Positions 18,022 to 29,630 of a stretch of 64,000 nt of DNA are shown piece after piece. Location of the stretch: contig JAHFSA010000002.1 of assembly GCA_023265995.1 (NCBI GenBank), positions 186,001 through 250,000 on the forward strand, written 5' to 3'. A program made the position numbers and the translations under genes. The number at the start of each line of letters is the position of its first letter. Position 1 is the first letter of the stretch. Source of the DNA: Perlucidibaca sp. Lineage in GTDB: Bacteria > Pseudomonadota > Gammaproteobacteria > Pseudomonadales > Moraxellaceae. The notes beneath the pieces are model-generated. The model saw only the letters and a list, made by a program, of their open reading frames with translations, searched no databases and was not told where the DNA came from.

Positions 18022-18038
18022 TGCGACATATTGTCGCA
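18022..18038. promoter_or_regulatory. perfect palindrome between the TonB receptor and mfd (operator candidate)
   Basis: TGCGACA, a 3-base TAT centre, then TGTCGCA: a perfect 7+7 inverted repeat. On the minus strand it lies 15-20 bases upstream of a TACAAT -10-like element that could serve the receptor gene, so a bound repressor would block RNA polymerase. It does not match the Fur or Zur consensus by eye. Confidence 0.4.
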
Positions 18039-18144
18039 CCTGCCAATGTCATATACCTGCGCTACACTCCGCCGTGGTCGCCGTTGCGGCCTGTCGTCAT
18101 TTGTGCAGCCCGCGCGGCTGCCTGAAACATCCTGGATACCGCTC

Positions 18145-21651
<3,507 letters not shown>

Positions 21652-21694
21652 TTACCAACATTTGTTGCTTATGCTTCTGGCTGGCATGAAATTC

Positions 21695-21717
21695 GTATAG
21701 GCTGAAGCTCCCTATAC
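21695..21717. promoter_or_regulatory. inverted repeat upstream of the membrane-protein gene
   Basis: GTATAGG (21695-21701) and CCTATAC (21711-21717) form a perfect 7-bp inverted repeat with a 9-base centre, about 45 bases after the mfd stop and 31 before the next ATG. It could be an operator or a weak mfd terminator; there is no T run. Confidence 0.3.
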
Positions 21718-21747
21718 CGTCTCAAGTCGCCTAAGCGGGTGCCGGCC

Positions 21748-22407
21748 ATGATCATGTCCTCGTCACTGGATCTGAAGAACAAAAAAACACCAATCGACAC
21801 AGAAACAGCCATGGACAGCAACACAACCCGGCAGGATCGCCAACTTCACGACAATTGCTCAATAAATGAGCACAAAAACCCTCTTTCCCCTTCTTCCGCC
21901 AGCACTGAAGATCGAGCTCGTGACCAACAGGAAAGCCGCAAGGCCATGGGGTGTGAAATGGAAAACACGATCCAGGTAGCCGCCGAATTCGCCACCGACG
22001 ACGTCCAGGCCATGAGCCGAGACGAGGCGCTCCATCATACGGTCAACTTGATGCTGTTCTGCCTGGGCGTTACCAGCCTGTGCATCGGGCCGGATGTTAC
22101 TGCAGCAACCCCCTTCAGCGGCATGTTCCTGCTGATCCCGGCACTGACCGCACTGATCGCTGTCCCCACCCTGATTCCGGCGGTGAACATTTCGCGCTGG
22201 TTCCAGCGTGGTGCAATTGCCGCCATCTACGCAACCATTCTGGTGCAGCAGGTCCCGGCGGACACCTCCATCACTGCCACCAGTCTGTTCACCATCGTGG
22301 CCGCGACCTCCTTCCTCGCCCCCACCGTGATCAGGCTGTCCAAGGCCACACGCGTATTGGCCGCTGTGGTAGTGGCCGGGCTGGTAGTGGCGGGTTTGGT
22401 GGTCTGA
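21748..22407 (+). CDS. hypothetical membrane protein
   Basis: I do not recognise this protein. The 219-residue frame has a hydrophilic, Ser/Thr/Asn-rich N-terminal ~90 residues and then three or four hydrophobic segments (roughly 100-120, 125-145, 155-175 and 195-219), ending in a valine/alanine-rich helix. An internal ATG at 21958 (MENTIQVAAE) is an alternative start that would remove most of the disordered part. GC is lower than in mfd. It sits at the left border of the glycan island and may be part of it. The C-terminal repeat of Val/Ala/Gly codons is low complexity. Confidence 0.5.
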   Translation: MIMSSSLDLKNKKTPIDTETAMDSNTTRQDRQLHDNCSINEHKNPLSPSSASTEDRARDQQESRKAMGCEMENTIQVAAEFATDDVQAMSRDEALHHTVNLMLFCLGVTSLCIGPDVTAATPFSGMFLLIPALTALIAVPTLIPAVNISRWFQRGAIAAIYATILVQQVPADTSITATSLFTIVAATSFLAPTVIRLSKATRVLAAVVVAGLVVAGLVV

Positions 22408-22674
22408 GACATCTACGTCCTGATGCTGGCTGTTCAAGTTGCAATACGGCAATACGTCACACGCTGACTCGCCATATTGCAGCTTGAAGCTGCCTCTCCG
22501 ATATCAACTTCACGCTAGGCAAAGTGTCTGAAAGCCGCCACTGCCTGACAGCGCTCGAATCAACTCCCTCGAACAACTTCACCTCTCTGTTCTTCCTGAC
22601 TTCAAGACCGACCGGCTTGATTCGCTCGACAAGCTCTGCCTCAATGGAGCCAGCCCACTGAGCATCCAGAAAAC

Positions 22675-23613
22675 ATGATGACTGAACTGAGTCTTGTGAT
22701 TCCGAGCTACAACGAAGAAGCAGTGCTTCCCGAAACGGCAAGCAGGCTGGTTCTACTGCTCAAGCGCCTGATTGCAGATCACATGATTTCAGCCGACAGC
22801 CGCATATATTTTGTCGATGACGGCTCACGAGACAGAACATGGGAGCTCATCGAAACACTGCACGCCAGCCATGACATGATCCGGGGCATCAAGCTGTCTC
22901 GCAATCACGGCCACCAGAACGCCTTGCTTGCCGGCCTGCTCACGGTTCCTGGAGACGTGGTCATCAGCCTCGATGCAGACCTGCAAGATGACATCGAGGT
23001 CATTCCTGCGATGCTGGCCGAACACCGGAATGGAGCAGAAATCGTCTATGGCGTGCGCAAAAGCCGTGCCTCCGACAGCCTCTTCAAGGCTTATACAGCG
23101 CGGAAGTACTATCAGGTACTGCGCTATTTCGGTGTTGAAATAGTTCCTGACCACGCCGACTACCGCCTCATGAGCCGACGTGCCCTGATCGAGCTCGGCA
23201 ACTTTCATGAGGTCAATCTGTTCCTCCGTGGCGTGATTCCTCTGCTTGGATTCAAGACAGCCAAGACTTATTACGAGCGCCACCCACGCTTTGCAGGGCA
23301 GACGAAATATCCGCTGCACCGAATGATTGCTCTCGCCTTCGACGGCATCACGTCATTCTCGTCGGTTCCTCTGAAGTGGATCACCTGGCTGGGCGGACTC
23401 ATAAGCTTCGCGGCAATGCTGACAGGCGCCTGGGCACTCATCATCAAGCTTTTCACGGATGCCGCAATACCAGGCTGGACATCAATCGTCGTACCCGTCT
23501 ATTTCCTCGGCGGCCTGCAAATGCTTTCACTCGGAATCATTGGCGGATACCTGGCGAAAATATACTCGGAAACCAAGCACCGCCCCCGCTTCATCATCGA
23601 GAAAACGCTTTGA
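22675..23613 (+). CDS. GtrB/ArnC-like polyprenyl-phosphate glycosyltransferase
   Basis: A 312-residue family 2 glycosyltransferase predicted to move a sugar from a nucleotide donor to undecaprenyl phosphate on the inner face of the membrane. The GT-A fold shows IPSYNEE at the start, VDDGSRD, the HGHQNALLAGL element and the DxD-type LDADLQDD. Two C-terminal helices (about 232-255 and 265-292) anchor it, as in GtrB, ArnC and DPMS-like enzymes. It overlaps the next gene by 4 bases (TTGA), indicating coupling. The product could be used by the polytopic protein encoded next. Confidence 0.88.
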   Translation: MMTELSLVIPSYNEEAVLPETASRLVLLLKRLIADHMISADSRIYFVDDGSRDRTWELIETLHASHDMIRGIKLSRNHGHQNALLAGLLTVPGDVVISLDADLQDDIEVIPAMLAEHRNGAEIVYGVRKSRASDSLFKAYTARKYYQVLRYFGVEIVPDHADYRLMSRRALIELGNFHEVNLFLRGVIPLLGFKTAKTYYERHPRFAGQTKYPLHRMIALAFDGITSFSSVPLKWITWLGGLISFAAMLTGAWALIIKLFTDAAIPGWTSIVVPVYFLGGLQMLSLGIIGGYLAKIYSETKHRPRFIIEKTL

Positions 23614-25202
23614 GCAACAACAGGGATGGGGCAGGCAATCCGTGTACGCCAGACAGGCTTTCCCGACTGAATAATGCAGCCCTGCTCGTCATCACCATTC
23701 TGAGCGGCGGGATTTTCTGGCTGTCGCCTCATCCACCGATGATTGATGTGCCACAACATGCCGGGCAGGTAGCACTGATACTTGACCTGATCAGTAGTAC
23801 CCCGCACTGGCAGGACACGTTTTACATAAACTACTTCACGCCCTATCTGCTGGGATACGGACTCTGGACTCTGCTGGCACTGCTCATGCCGATGGGCATT
23901 GCCCTGAAGCTTTTGCTGACCACGGCATTCTGGGGCTTTGTATATGCCGGGAGGCATTTGCGCAGACAGTGTCATGCCGACGACAGACTGGACTGGCTCC
24001 TGTTACCGGCATTCTTCGGTTTCTCATTCAAATGGGGCTTTCTGACGTTCCTGATGGCCGCGCCACTTGGCATGCTGTTCCTGTCCCAGGTCATGCGCTA
24101 CAGCCAGGCTCCAGCCCTGCGTACCGGGCTCAGCCTGTTTCTGGCCGGGCTGGCATTGTTCTTCTGCCACGGCCTGGTCTTTCTGCTGTGCATGGTCCTT
24201 GGCGGACTGTTTGCGCTCGGACACGCCCGCTCTGTACCTGCCCTCATGCGTCTGACCATGCCATATATGGCTCTGACCCCTCTGGCAATCATCTACTACA
24301 TCAGCGCCAGCACCAATGCCGTTACCCAGCAAAGCTTCAAGACAAATGTTCTGTGGCTTTGGGATACCTATCGCGCCTGGCAATTCATGGTTTTTCCGGT
24401 GGGCCTTTATGCAGAGCCACTGACCATTCTATTCGGTACGGTTGCACTCTTCGCGCCCTTCCTGCTCGAGTCACGACTCAACTCTCAACGCATGGTCTGG
24501 ATTCCTCTCGCCGTGATACTTGCCATCTGGCTGGGCGTACCTCACTTCGCGATGAAGACATCCTTTCTCTACGAGCGTTTCTCGCTGTTCATTCTGCCCT
24601 TCTACATACTGATGTTCACACGCAAACAAGCATACGAGAGACCGCTTCTGGGCGGTGTGTCATCCACGGTCCGGAGCATGGCTCCTGGCATATTGCCCAC
24701 TCTGGCAATCACCTTCATGACCGTCAATGCCTTGCAGTTTGTCTCATTTGCCAGGGAAAGCACCGACTATGAAGAAGCTGTCAGCCATGTACCGGATGGC
24801 CGACGAGTCCTGTCGATGATTTACGATCTGGACAGCCCGGCTGCTGGTAACAAGCTGCAGTATGTCAACTACTCGTCCTGGTATCAGGCCGAACACAAGG
24901 GCACTGTGGATATCAGCGCAGCGTGGTTTGCCCCGCAACCTGTGCGCTTCAGAAGCGATGCACTACCCGTTGCCAAGCCTCGCTTCGCATGGGAGCCTTG
25001 GACCCTGAATGAACTCAAAGGCGCAGGCAGATACTACGACTACTTCTTTGTCCGCTGGCAACACAGGCCGGCCTCAGTTCTGGAAAGCAACGACGGATGT
25101 GATATCCGGCATGTAGCATCGTCGGGCAAATGGCATATTTACCAGAAGATCTCGTGCCCGCCTCAAACCAGCACTCATGCATCCTCCTTTACCCACCGGT
25201 AA
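23610..25202 (+). CDS. polytopic membrane protein, probable GT-C-type sugar transferase
   Basis: A protein of about 530 residues with 10 or more hydrophobic segments and a periplasmic C-terminal part from about residue 410. The first long loop contains HPPMIDVPQHAG; an acidic residue in the first periplasmic loop is the usual GT-C catalytic position. The translated frame opens at TTG 23610, overlapping the preceding stop; the longer frame upstream lies inside the previous gene and is not used. Pairing with a GtrB-like enzyme suggests transfer of a lipid-linked sugar on the periplasmic face. No specific family is recognised. Its 3' end overlaps the convergent gtrA-like gene by 28 bases. Confidence 0.65.
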   Translation: MSNNRDGAGNPCTPDRLSRLNNAALLVITILSGGIFWLSPHPPMIDVPQHAGQVALILDLISSTPHWQDTFYINYFTPYLLGYGLWTLLALLMPMGIALKLLLTTAFWGFVYAGRHLRRQCHADDRLDWLLLPAFFGFSFKWGFLTFLMAAPLGMLFLSQVMRYSQAPALRTGLSLFLAGLALFFCHGLVFLLCMVLGGLFALGHARSVPALMRLTMPYMALTPLAIIYYISASTNAVTQQSFKTNVLWLWDTYRAWQFMVFPVGLYAEPLTILFGTVALFAPFLLESRLNSQRMVWIPLAVILAIWLGVPHFAMKTSFLYERFSLFILPFYILMFTRKQAYERPLLGGVSSTVRSMAPGILPTLAITFMTVNALQFVSFARESTDYEEAVSHVPDGRRVLSMIYDLDSPAAGNKLQYVNYSSWYQAEHKGTVDISAAWFAPQPVRFRSDALPVAKPRFAWEPWTLNELKGAGRYYDYFFVRWQHRPASVLESNDGCDIRHVASSGKWHIYQKISCPPQTSTHASSFTHR

Positions 25203-25570
25203 GTCCAGAGCAGATGCAGCAGGAACGTGATTGGCGTGACCAACAGTATGATCAGCAATATGCCCTGGTAGTACGGCAAGCCATGAGCCTCTGCCACTCG
25301 GGCAATCAGCGATGCCAGCAGACAACCGGCAATGGTGACAATCAGGAAGCGCTGAAAATTCCTTGGACTGGCACTGGCTGAAAAGCTCCACAATGTATTC
25401 AGGCCATAAGAAATCATGGCGGAAATCGCAAACGCCACGCCATTGGCAAGCGCAGGAGACGCCTTGAAATGGCTGATCAGGCTGTAAGCCATAAATACAT
25501 GGCAAGCTGTCACCATGAGGCCTGAGGCGCCAAACCGGCAAGCCTTCTGCAGAATATCCGAAAGCCTCAC
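25175..25570 (-). CDS. GtrA-like membrane protein (polyprenyl-sugar flippase candidate)
   Basis: A 131-residue protein with four membrane helices in the GtrA pattern: FGASGLMVTACHV in helix 1, NGVAFAISAMISYGLNTLWSF (quoted as helix 2, residues 43-63) and an aromatic/charged end TYRWVKED. GtrA proteins are proposed to flip undecaprenyl-phosphate sugars across the inner membrane for O-antigen or wall glycan modification. It starts at GTG 25570, overlapping the methyltransferase stop by 4 bases. It forms one operon with the methyltransferase, glycosyltransferase and GT87-like genes upstream. Confidence 0.85.
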   Translation of the reverse strand: MRLSDILQKACRFGASGLMVTACHVFMAYSLISHFKASPALANGVAFAISAMISYGLNTLWSFSASASPRNFQRFLIVTIAGCLLASLIARVAEAHGLPYYQGILLIILLVTPITFLLHLLWTYRWVKEDA

Positions 25571-26316
25571 CCTTCGCGCTCACCCTTGATCTCGAGAACG
25601 GCCAGCAAGGACACGCCAAAAGGCAAGTCATACCGGCCGAGCAAGTGCCGCTCAAAGCGGAATACCATGTTCAACAACCTGTTGACCGGTGCCGATGGCA
25701 CCGCCGTCCCGGACACGACATCACGCCCGAAGAGCTTCCCGACAAGTCGCGCCCCGGCAACCAACGGGAAAAGCAATGTGTTGAAAAAGCTCAGCCTGCA
25801 CACATGAAATCCGGCGGCAACAACCTTGTCCTGCAGCTCCTGCAAGGAATAACGTCGCTTGTGATGCACAAATGCATCATGGCCGCTCCACATCCACGGA
25901 TAGGCCGGAACCGTCAGGAATATCTTGCCGCCATCGGCCAGAAGCTGTCTGATTGCCACCAGCGTTGCCACATCCTCCTCAATATGCTCAAGCACATCAA
26001 ACAGGCAAATCAGGTCAAATCGCTCGGTATCAAAAGGTATGTTGCCAGGGCAAGAGCCTGCACGGATATCAAATCGATCGCCATTTTTCCTGACCGCCAT
26101 GGCAATTGCGGTCGTGTTCATCTCCATGGCACTGACCTCGCCAAAGGACGATAGCATGCGCAGATTTCCGCCGGTGCCTGAGCCGATCTCGAGGATGCTG
26201 GCATGGGCAGGCAGACCCAGCCTTCTGATCATGTGCCCGACAATTTCCCGGCGCGCGGTAAACCACCAGTGCTCACCCTCGGCCTCATCCATTTCCACGT
26301 ATGCCTGATGATCCAT
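25567..26316 (-). CDS. SAM-dependent class I methyltransferase
   Basis: A 249-residue Rossmann-fold methyltransferase. The SAM-binding motif I is ILEIGSGTGGN, the acidic end of strand 2 is MEMN, and motif IV is LICLFDVLEHIEED. These are typical of the type 11/23 methyltransferases found in surface-glycan clusters. The ATG at 26316 has GAGG upstream and gives a start MDHQAYVEMDEAEGEHWWF, typical of this subgroup; the frame 15 codons longer is discarded. It could methylate a lipid-linked sugar or the glycan terminus. The substrate is not determined by sequence. Confidence 0.87.
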   Translation of the reverse strand: MDHQAYVEMDEAEGEHWWFTARREIVGHMIRRLGLPAHASILEIGSGTGGNLRMLSSFGEVSAMEMNTTAIAMAVRKNGDRFDIRAGSCPGNIPFDTERFDLICLFDVLEHIEEDVATLVAIRQLLADGGKIFLTVPAYPWMWSGHDAFVHHKRRYSLQELQDKVVAAGFHVCRLSFFNTLLFPLVAGARLVGKLFGRDVVSGTAVPSAPVNRLLNMVFRFERHLLGRYDLPFGVSLLAVLEIKGEREG

Positions 26317-26357
26317 CGCATGAAGCCTCAATATGAAAACCCAGATCAGCCCGGAGC

Positions 26358-27329
26358 TCACTCCTGAGTTGACCCTCCCGCCCTATCTGTCCCGTGCAAC
26401 CTCCGTATCACGTAGGCAGGACGCTGCTTGGCCTCCATGTAGATCCGTCCGATGTACTCCCCCAGCACACCGATGCCAATCAGCTGCAGACTGCCATAAA
26501 ACAGCACCGCCACCAGCAGGGAGGCGTAACCAGGCACATCAACTCCATATACCAAGGTACGAATGACGATCAACGTGGCATAGAGAAACGTCAACAGAGC
26601 GCCAATACCACCAAGATAGGTCCAGATACGCAACGGTGCCGTGCTGAAGCTGGTAATACCTTCGAGGGCAAGATTCCACAGGCGCCACCCGGAAAAGCTG
26701 CTGTCACCACGATGTCTCGGCGCCCTCGTGTAATCAACCACAGCCGTCTTGAAGCCGGCCCAGGCAAACAGACCCTTCATGAAGCGCTGGCGCTCCGGCA
26801 GACTCTTGATGACGTCGACAACACATCTGTCCATAAGGCGGAAGTCGCCGACATTGCTGGGAATCTTGAGCGGCGAGATGCTGTTGTGAATAGCGTAGAA
26901 GACCTCGGCCGTCTTGCGCTTGAAGAAGCTGTCAACATGGCGGTCAACACGACGAGCCAAAACGACATCATGACCCGCCTGCCATTGCGCAATCAGCTCG
27001 GCAATCAGTTCCGGGGGATCCTGCAGATCCGCATCCAGGGGCACCACGGCATCCCCTCTTGCCTGATCCAGACCTGCCGTCAATGCCGCCTCCTTGCCGA
27101 AATTCCTGGACAGCTCAACCACCCTGACGTGCGGATCCAGTGCGGCCTTTGCCAGCAGCGCGTCAAGCGTGCCATCACGGCTGCCGTCATCAACACAGAC
27201 CATTTCATAATCGAAACCAGTCAGGCCAGACAGCACAGAAGTCAGCGTGCCATGGAGACGCTCAATATTGCCGGCCTCATTGTGCATGGGAACAACAACA
27301 CTGATCAGCTTGCGCACATCGGCAGTCAT
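26358..27329 (-). CDS. GtrB/ArnC-like glycosyltransferase, second copy
   Basis: A 323-residue family 2 glycosyltransferase with VVPMHNEAGN, VDDGSRDGT, SRNFGKEAALTAGL and LDADLQDPP. Two C-terminal membrane helices (about 238-262 and 272-300) and a conserved GEYIGRIYMEAKQRP tail are typical of GtrB and bactoprenol glucosyl/mannosyltransferases. The ATG at 27329 is taken from the conserved start; the upstream frame overlaps the preceding gene. Only 4 bases separate it from the GT87-like gene. It resembles the enzyme at 22675-23613 but is clearly divergent, so the island has two lipid-linked sugar donors. Confidence 0.9.
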   Translation of the reverse strand: MTADVRKLISVVVPMHNEAGNIERLHGTLTSVLSGLTGFDYEMVCVDDGSRDGTLDALLAKAALDPHVRVVELSRNFGKEAALTAGLDQARGDAVVPLDADLQDPPELIAELIAQWQAGHDVVLARRVDRHVDSFFKRKTAEVFYAIHNSISPLKIPSNVGDFRLMDRCVVDVIKSLPERQRFMKGLFAWAGFKTAVVDYTRAPRHRGDSSFSGWRLWNLALEGITSFSTAPLRIWTYLGGIGALLTFLYATLIVIRTLVYGVDVPGYASLLVAVLFYGSLQLIGIGVLGEYIGRIYMEAKQRPAYVIRRLHGTDRAGGSTQE

Positions 27330-27333
27330 GGCA

Positions 27334-28515
27334 TCAAACCCGTATATTGGCAAGACTCGCCTTCGTGTGATCGAGATAGGCCGACTGGGCGACCAGATAC
27401 ATAAGCGCCATCTCGAATATCGGTAACAGGATGGCCCCGCTGAAATAGAAGATGCAAATGATCGGCAGCACCCAACCCAAGGCCAGCAGTTCGCGCTGCC
27501 ATGGCAGCCAGCCATGCTGCCGCCCTCGTACAGCCATCAGCAGTAACGGTGCCGCCAGCCACGGCAGCTCGTACTCATAGACATAGGGTGTAGCCATCAG
27601 GCTTGCAAGCACCAGACTGGAGGCTCGAAGCGCAGGATCGCGGGACAGGCGCCAGATAACGACCATGACTGCCACAAACACCAGAGCCACGACTGCATGC
27701 CCCAGGTAGGCCATGCCGGCACTGGCTCCATGAGTCCTGAGCGCCGCAAATACGCTGATCATTTCCTGCAATGGCAGACTGCCACTCTCCATAGACAGGC
27801 GCTGTTTGTCCAATGCGCCCAGAAAAGCCAGCCATGCTCCGGCACCAAAAAGCCAGAGACTGATGCCCACCGTCACCAGCCAGGTGACCCCACTGACAAT
27901 CAGAGTGCGCCAGTATCCTCCAATCATCAGGGCCAGCGGGAAAAGCACCGACAATTGCGGCTTGCAATAAAGCACCCCGACAAGAACTCCTGCCAGAACA
28001 GGCTGCCTGTCAAGACTATGCATGGCCATCATGCATATTGCTGCAGTAAGCAGGGAGTTCTGCCCGTAAATCATGGCCAGATATACTGCCGGAAACGCCA
28101 TGAGTGGCAGAATATAATCTGCCGAGGATCCCGCCAGTTTATATCCTGAGTACAGAAACATGATGAATGTCACGACCATTGCCATGACATAGGACTCCTG
28201 ATAACTGAGCAGTGACAGCGGCAGCACAAATATCTGGAATGTTGGTGGATATACCCAGGTGAATTTGCGCTCGAGCCCAACTGTCTCATGAATGATCTTC
28301 ATGATGTTCTTCATGTCGTAGGCGGCAACCGGAGTACCCGCCAGTGACAGTTTCGAAGTCGCCCAGAAAGCGATGAAGTCGCGAGCCGGCTGAGCCTTGC
28401 CCGAGGTCGTCAGGAAGTTTTCACTGACAAAGCACACCATGATGTACAGCAACACCATGAGAACCGCAAATGCATAAAGCTGAAGCCTGGCCTTCGGTGG
28501 CCACTGATAGTCCAT
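27334..28515 (-). CDS. GT87-like (DUF2029) polytopic mannosyltransferase candidate
   Basis: A 393-residue integral membrane protein with about 10 helices. The first periplasmic loop has ARDFIAFWATSKL with the acidic residue expected for GT-C enzymes. A second signature, YGQNSLLTAAI, matches the GT87/DUF2029 family, whose characterised members use polyprenyl-phosphate mannose. GGGGAAG precedes the ATG at 28515, so this start is preferred to one 9 codons upstream. It is the first gene of a four-gene minus-strand operon (GT87, GtrB, methyltransferase, GtrA), suggesting modification of a surface glycan with a lipid-linked sugar. Confidence 0.8.
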   Translation of the reverse strand: MDYQWPPKARLQLYAFAVLMVLLYIMVCFVSENFLTTSGKAQPARDFIAFWATSKLSLAGTPVAAYDMKNIMKIIHETVGLERKFTWVYPPTFQIFVLPLSLLSYQESYVMAMVVTFIMFLYSGYKLAGSSADYILPLMAFPAVYLAMIYGQNSLLTAAICMMAMHSLDRQPVLAGVLVGVLYCKPQLSVLFPLALMIGGYWRTLIVSGVTWLVTVGISLWLFGAGAWLAFLGALDKQRLSMESGSLPLQEMISVFAALRTHGASAGMAYLGHAVVALVFVAVMVVIWRLSRDPALRASSLVLASLMATPYVYEYELPWLAAPLLLMAVRGRQHGWLPWQRELLALGWVLPIICIFYFSGAILLPIFEMALMYLVAQSAYLDHTKASLANIRV

Positions 28516-28643
28516 CACTTCCCCGGAGCATTCGAAATACAAATATCAGACAAGATCACAACAAAATACAGCCGTGGAAAAAATCCAGGCTATGACACAT
28601 ACTTATTGCAACAGTAGCCTCATTTTCCCTTTCAGGTTTTCTC

Positions 28644-29126
28644 ATGAAATACGATCCGGTTATGAGAAGCAAGCCTCGCATGTCGCAGAAAGGTGCTGTC
28701 GCCGTCGAAATGGCGCTCGTCTTCAGCCTGTTCATTACATTGCTCTGGGGCATGATCAGCTATGCCCTGCCCTTTTTCCTGATGCAGGTCATGAATCATG
28801 CCACCAGCGAGGCGGTGCGGGCAGCCGTGCGCGCCGATCCCCGGCAGGGAACGACCGCATACACCACCAAGCTGCAAGCCCTGGCCACTGCCCGCTTGAC
28901 GCAAGAGACTACCTGGCTGCCAGCAGGCATGCGCAATGCGCTGGTATCCTCGGTGTCCGTGACAAGCATCACCGGTATACAGATGCTAGTGGTCAAGCTG
29001 ACCTATGTCAGCTACAACACCCACCCCATTGTTCCCATACTGCGCCTGCCCGGCATAGGCTCGGTGCCCAACATTCCCGGCGACCTCAAGGCAGAGTCCC
29101 GCTTCCGCCTGGAAGCCTCCTTCTGA
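28644..29126 (+). CDS. tadE: TadE-like pseudopilin, first of a pair
   Basis: A 160-residue protein with a short basic leader and then a prepilin-like hydrophobic helix with Glu at +5: KGAVAVEMALVFSLFITLLWG. TadE-type minor pilins are cleaved after the glycine by a TadV/CpaA peptidase and join the Flp pilus machinery. The C-terminal region has paired YxTHPIVPxxxLP elements, shared with the next gene. A second ATG at 28662 is an alternative start. It is plus-strand and 18 bases before its paralogue, and both face tadG. Confidence 0.82.
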   Translation: MKYDPVMRSKPRMSQKGAVAVEMALVFSLFITLLWGMISYALPFFLMQVMNHATSEAVRAAVRADPRQGTTAYTTKLQALATARLTQETTWLPAGMRNALVSSVSVTSITGIQMLVVKLTYVSYNTHPIVPILRLPGIGSVPNIPGDLKAESRFRLEASF

Positions 29127-29144
29127 AACCCGGAGAGCCCGCTC

Positions 29145-29612
29145 ATGACCAGAAAAACAGAGCGCGGAACGGCGACCATTGAGCTTGCACTGGTGTTCAG
29201 CCTGCTCTTCGGCCTGCTCTGGGGCGTGATCAGCTATACCTTCCCGCTCATTCTGATGCAGGCCATGAACAAGGCCACCGTGGATGCAGTACGTGTGGCT
29301 GCCACGGTGCCAGTAACCACAACGGACTATCAGGCCGCCGTCAAGACACTGGCCGCCCAGGAAATGAGCGCCCAGTTGTCATGGCTCCCCGCCACCTGGA
29401 TTGCTCCACTCTCGACCAGCTCGACCAGCAACATCACCTTCAGTAGCGCCGCCGGCTGTCCCGGCTCCCGCCCCAGCTGCCTGGTTACCATGCGCCTGCG
29501 CTACGCCGACTACCAGACTCACCCGATAGTGCCAGCCATTTCGCTACCGATATTGGGGCAGATTCCACGCCTGCCCCAGCATGTCGAAGCCGTGTCACAA
29601 ACCATGCTCTGA
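29145..29612 (+). CDS. tadE: TadE-like pseudopilin, second of a pair
   Basis: A 155-residue paralogue of the preceding protein. It has the same leader type (RGTATIELALVFSLLFGLLWG), a similar downstream FPLILMQAMNKATVDAVR helix and a near-identical YQTHPIVPAISLP segment close to the end. Two cysteines (CPGSRPSC) could form a disulfide once exported. The tandem duplication is recent enough to keep helix and C-terminal motifs but the middle has diverged. It ends 18 bases before the stop of tadG on the other strand. Confidence 0.82.
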   Translation: MTRKTERGTATIELALVFSLLFGLLWGVISYTFPLILMQAMNKATVDAVRVAATVPVTTTDYQAAVKTLAAQEMSAQLSWLPATWIAPLSTSSTSNITFSSAAGCPGSRPSCLVTMRLRYADYQTHPIVPAISLPILGQIPRLPQHVEAVSQTML

Positions 29613-29630
29613 CATGATCGTGCCGGGCAG

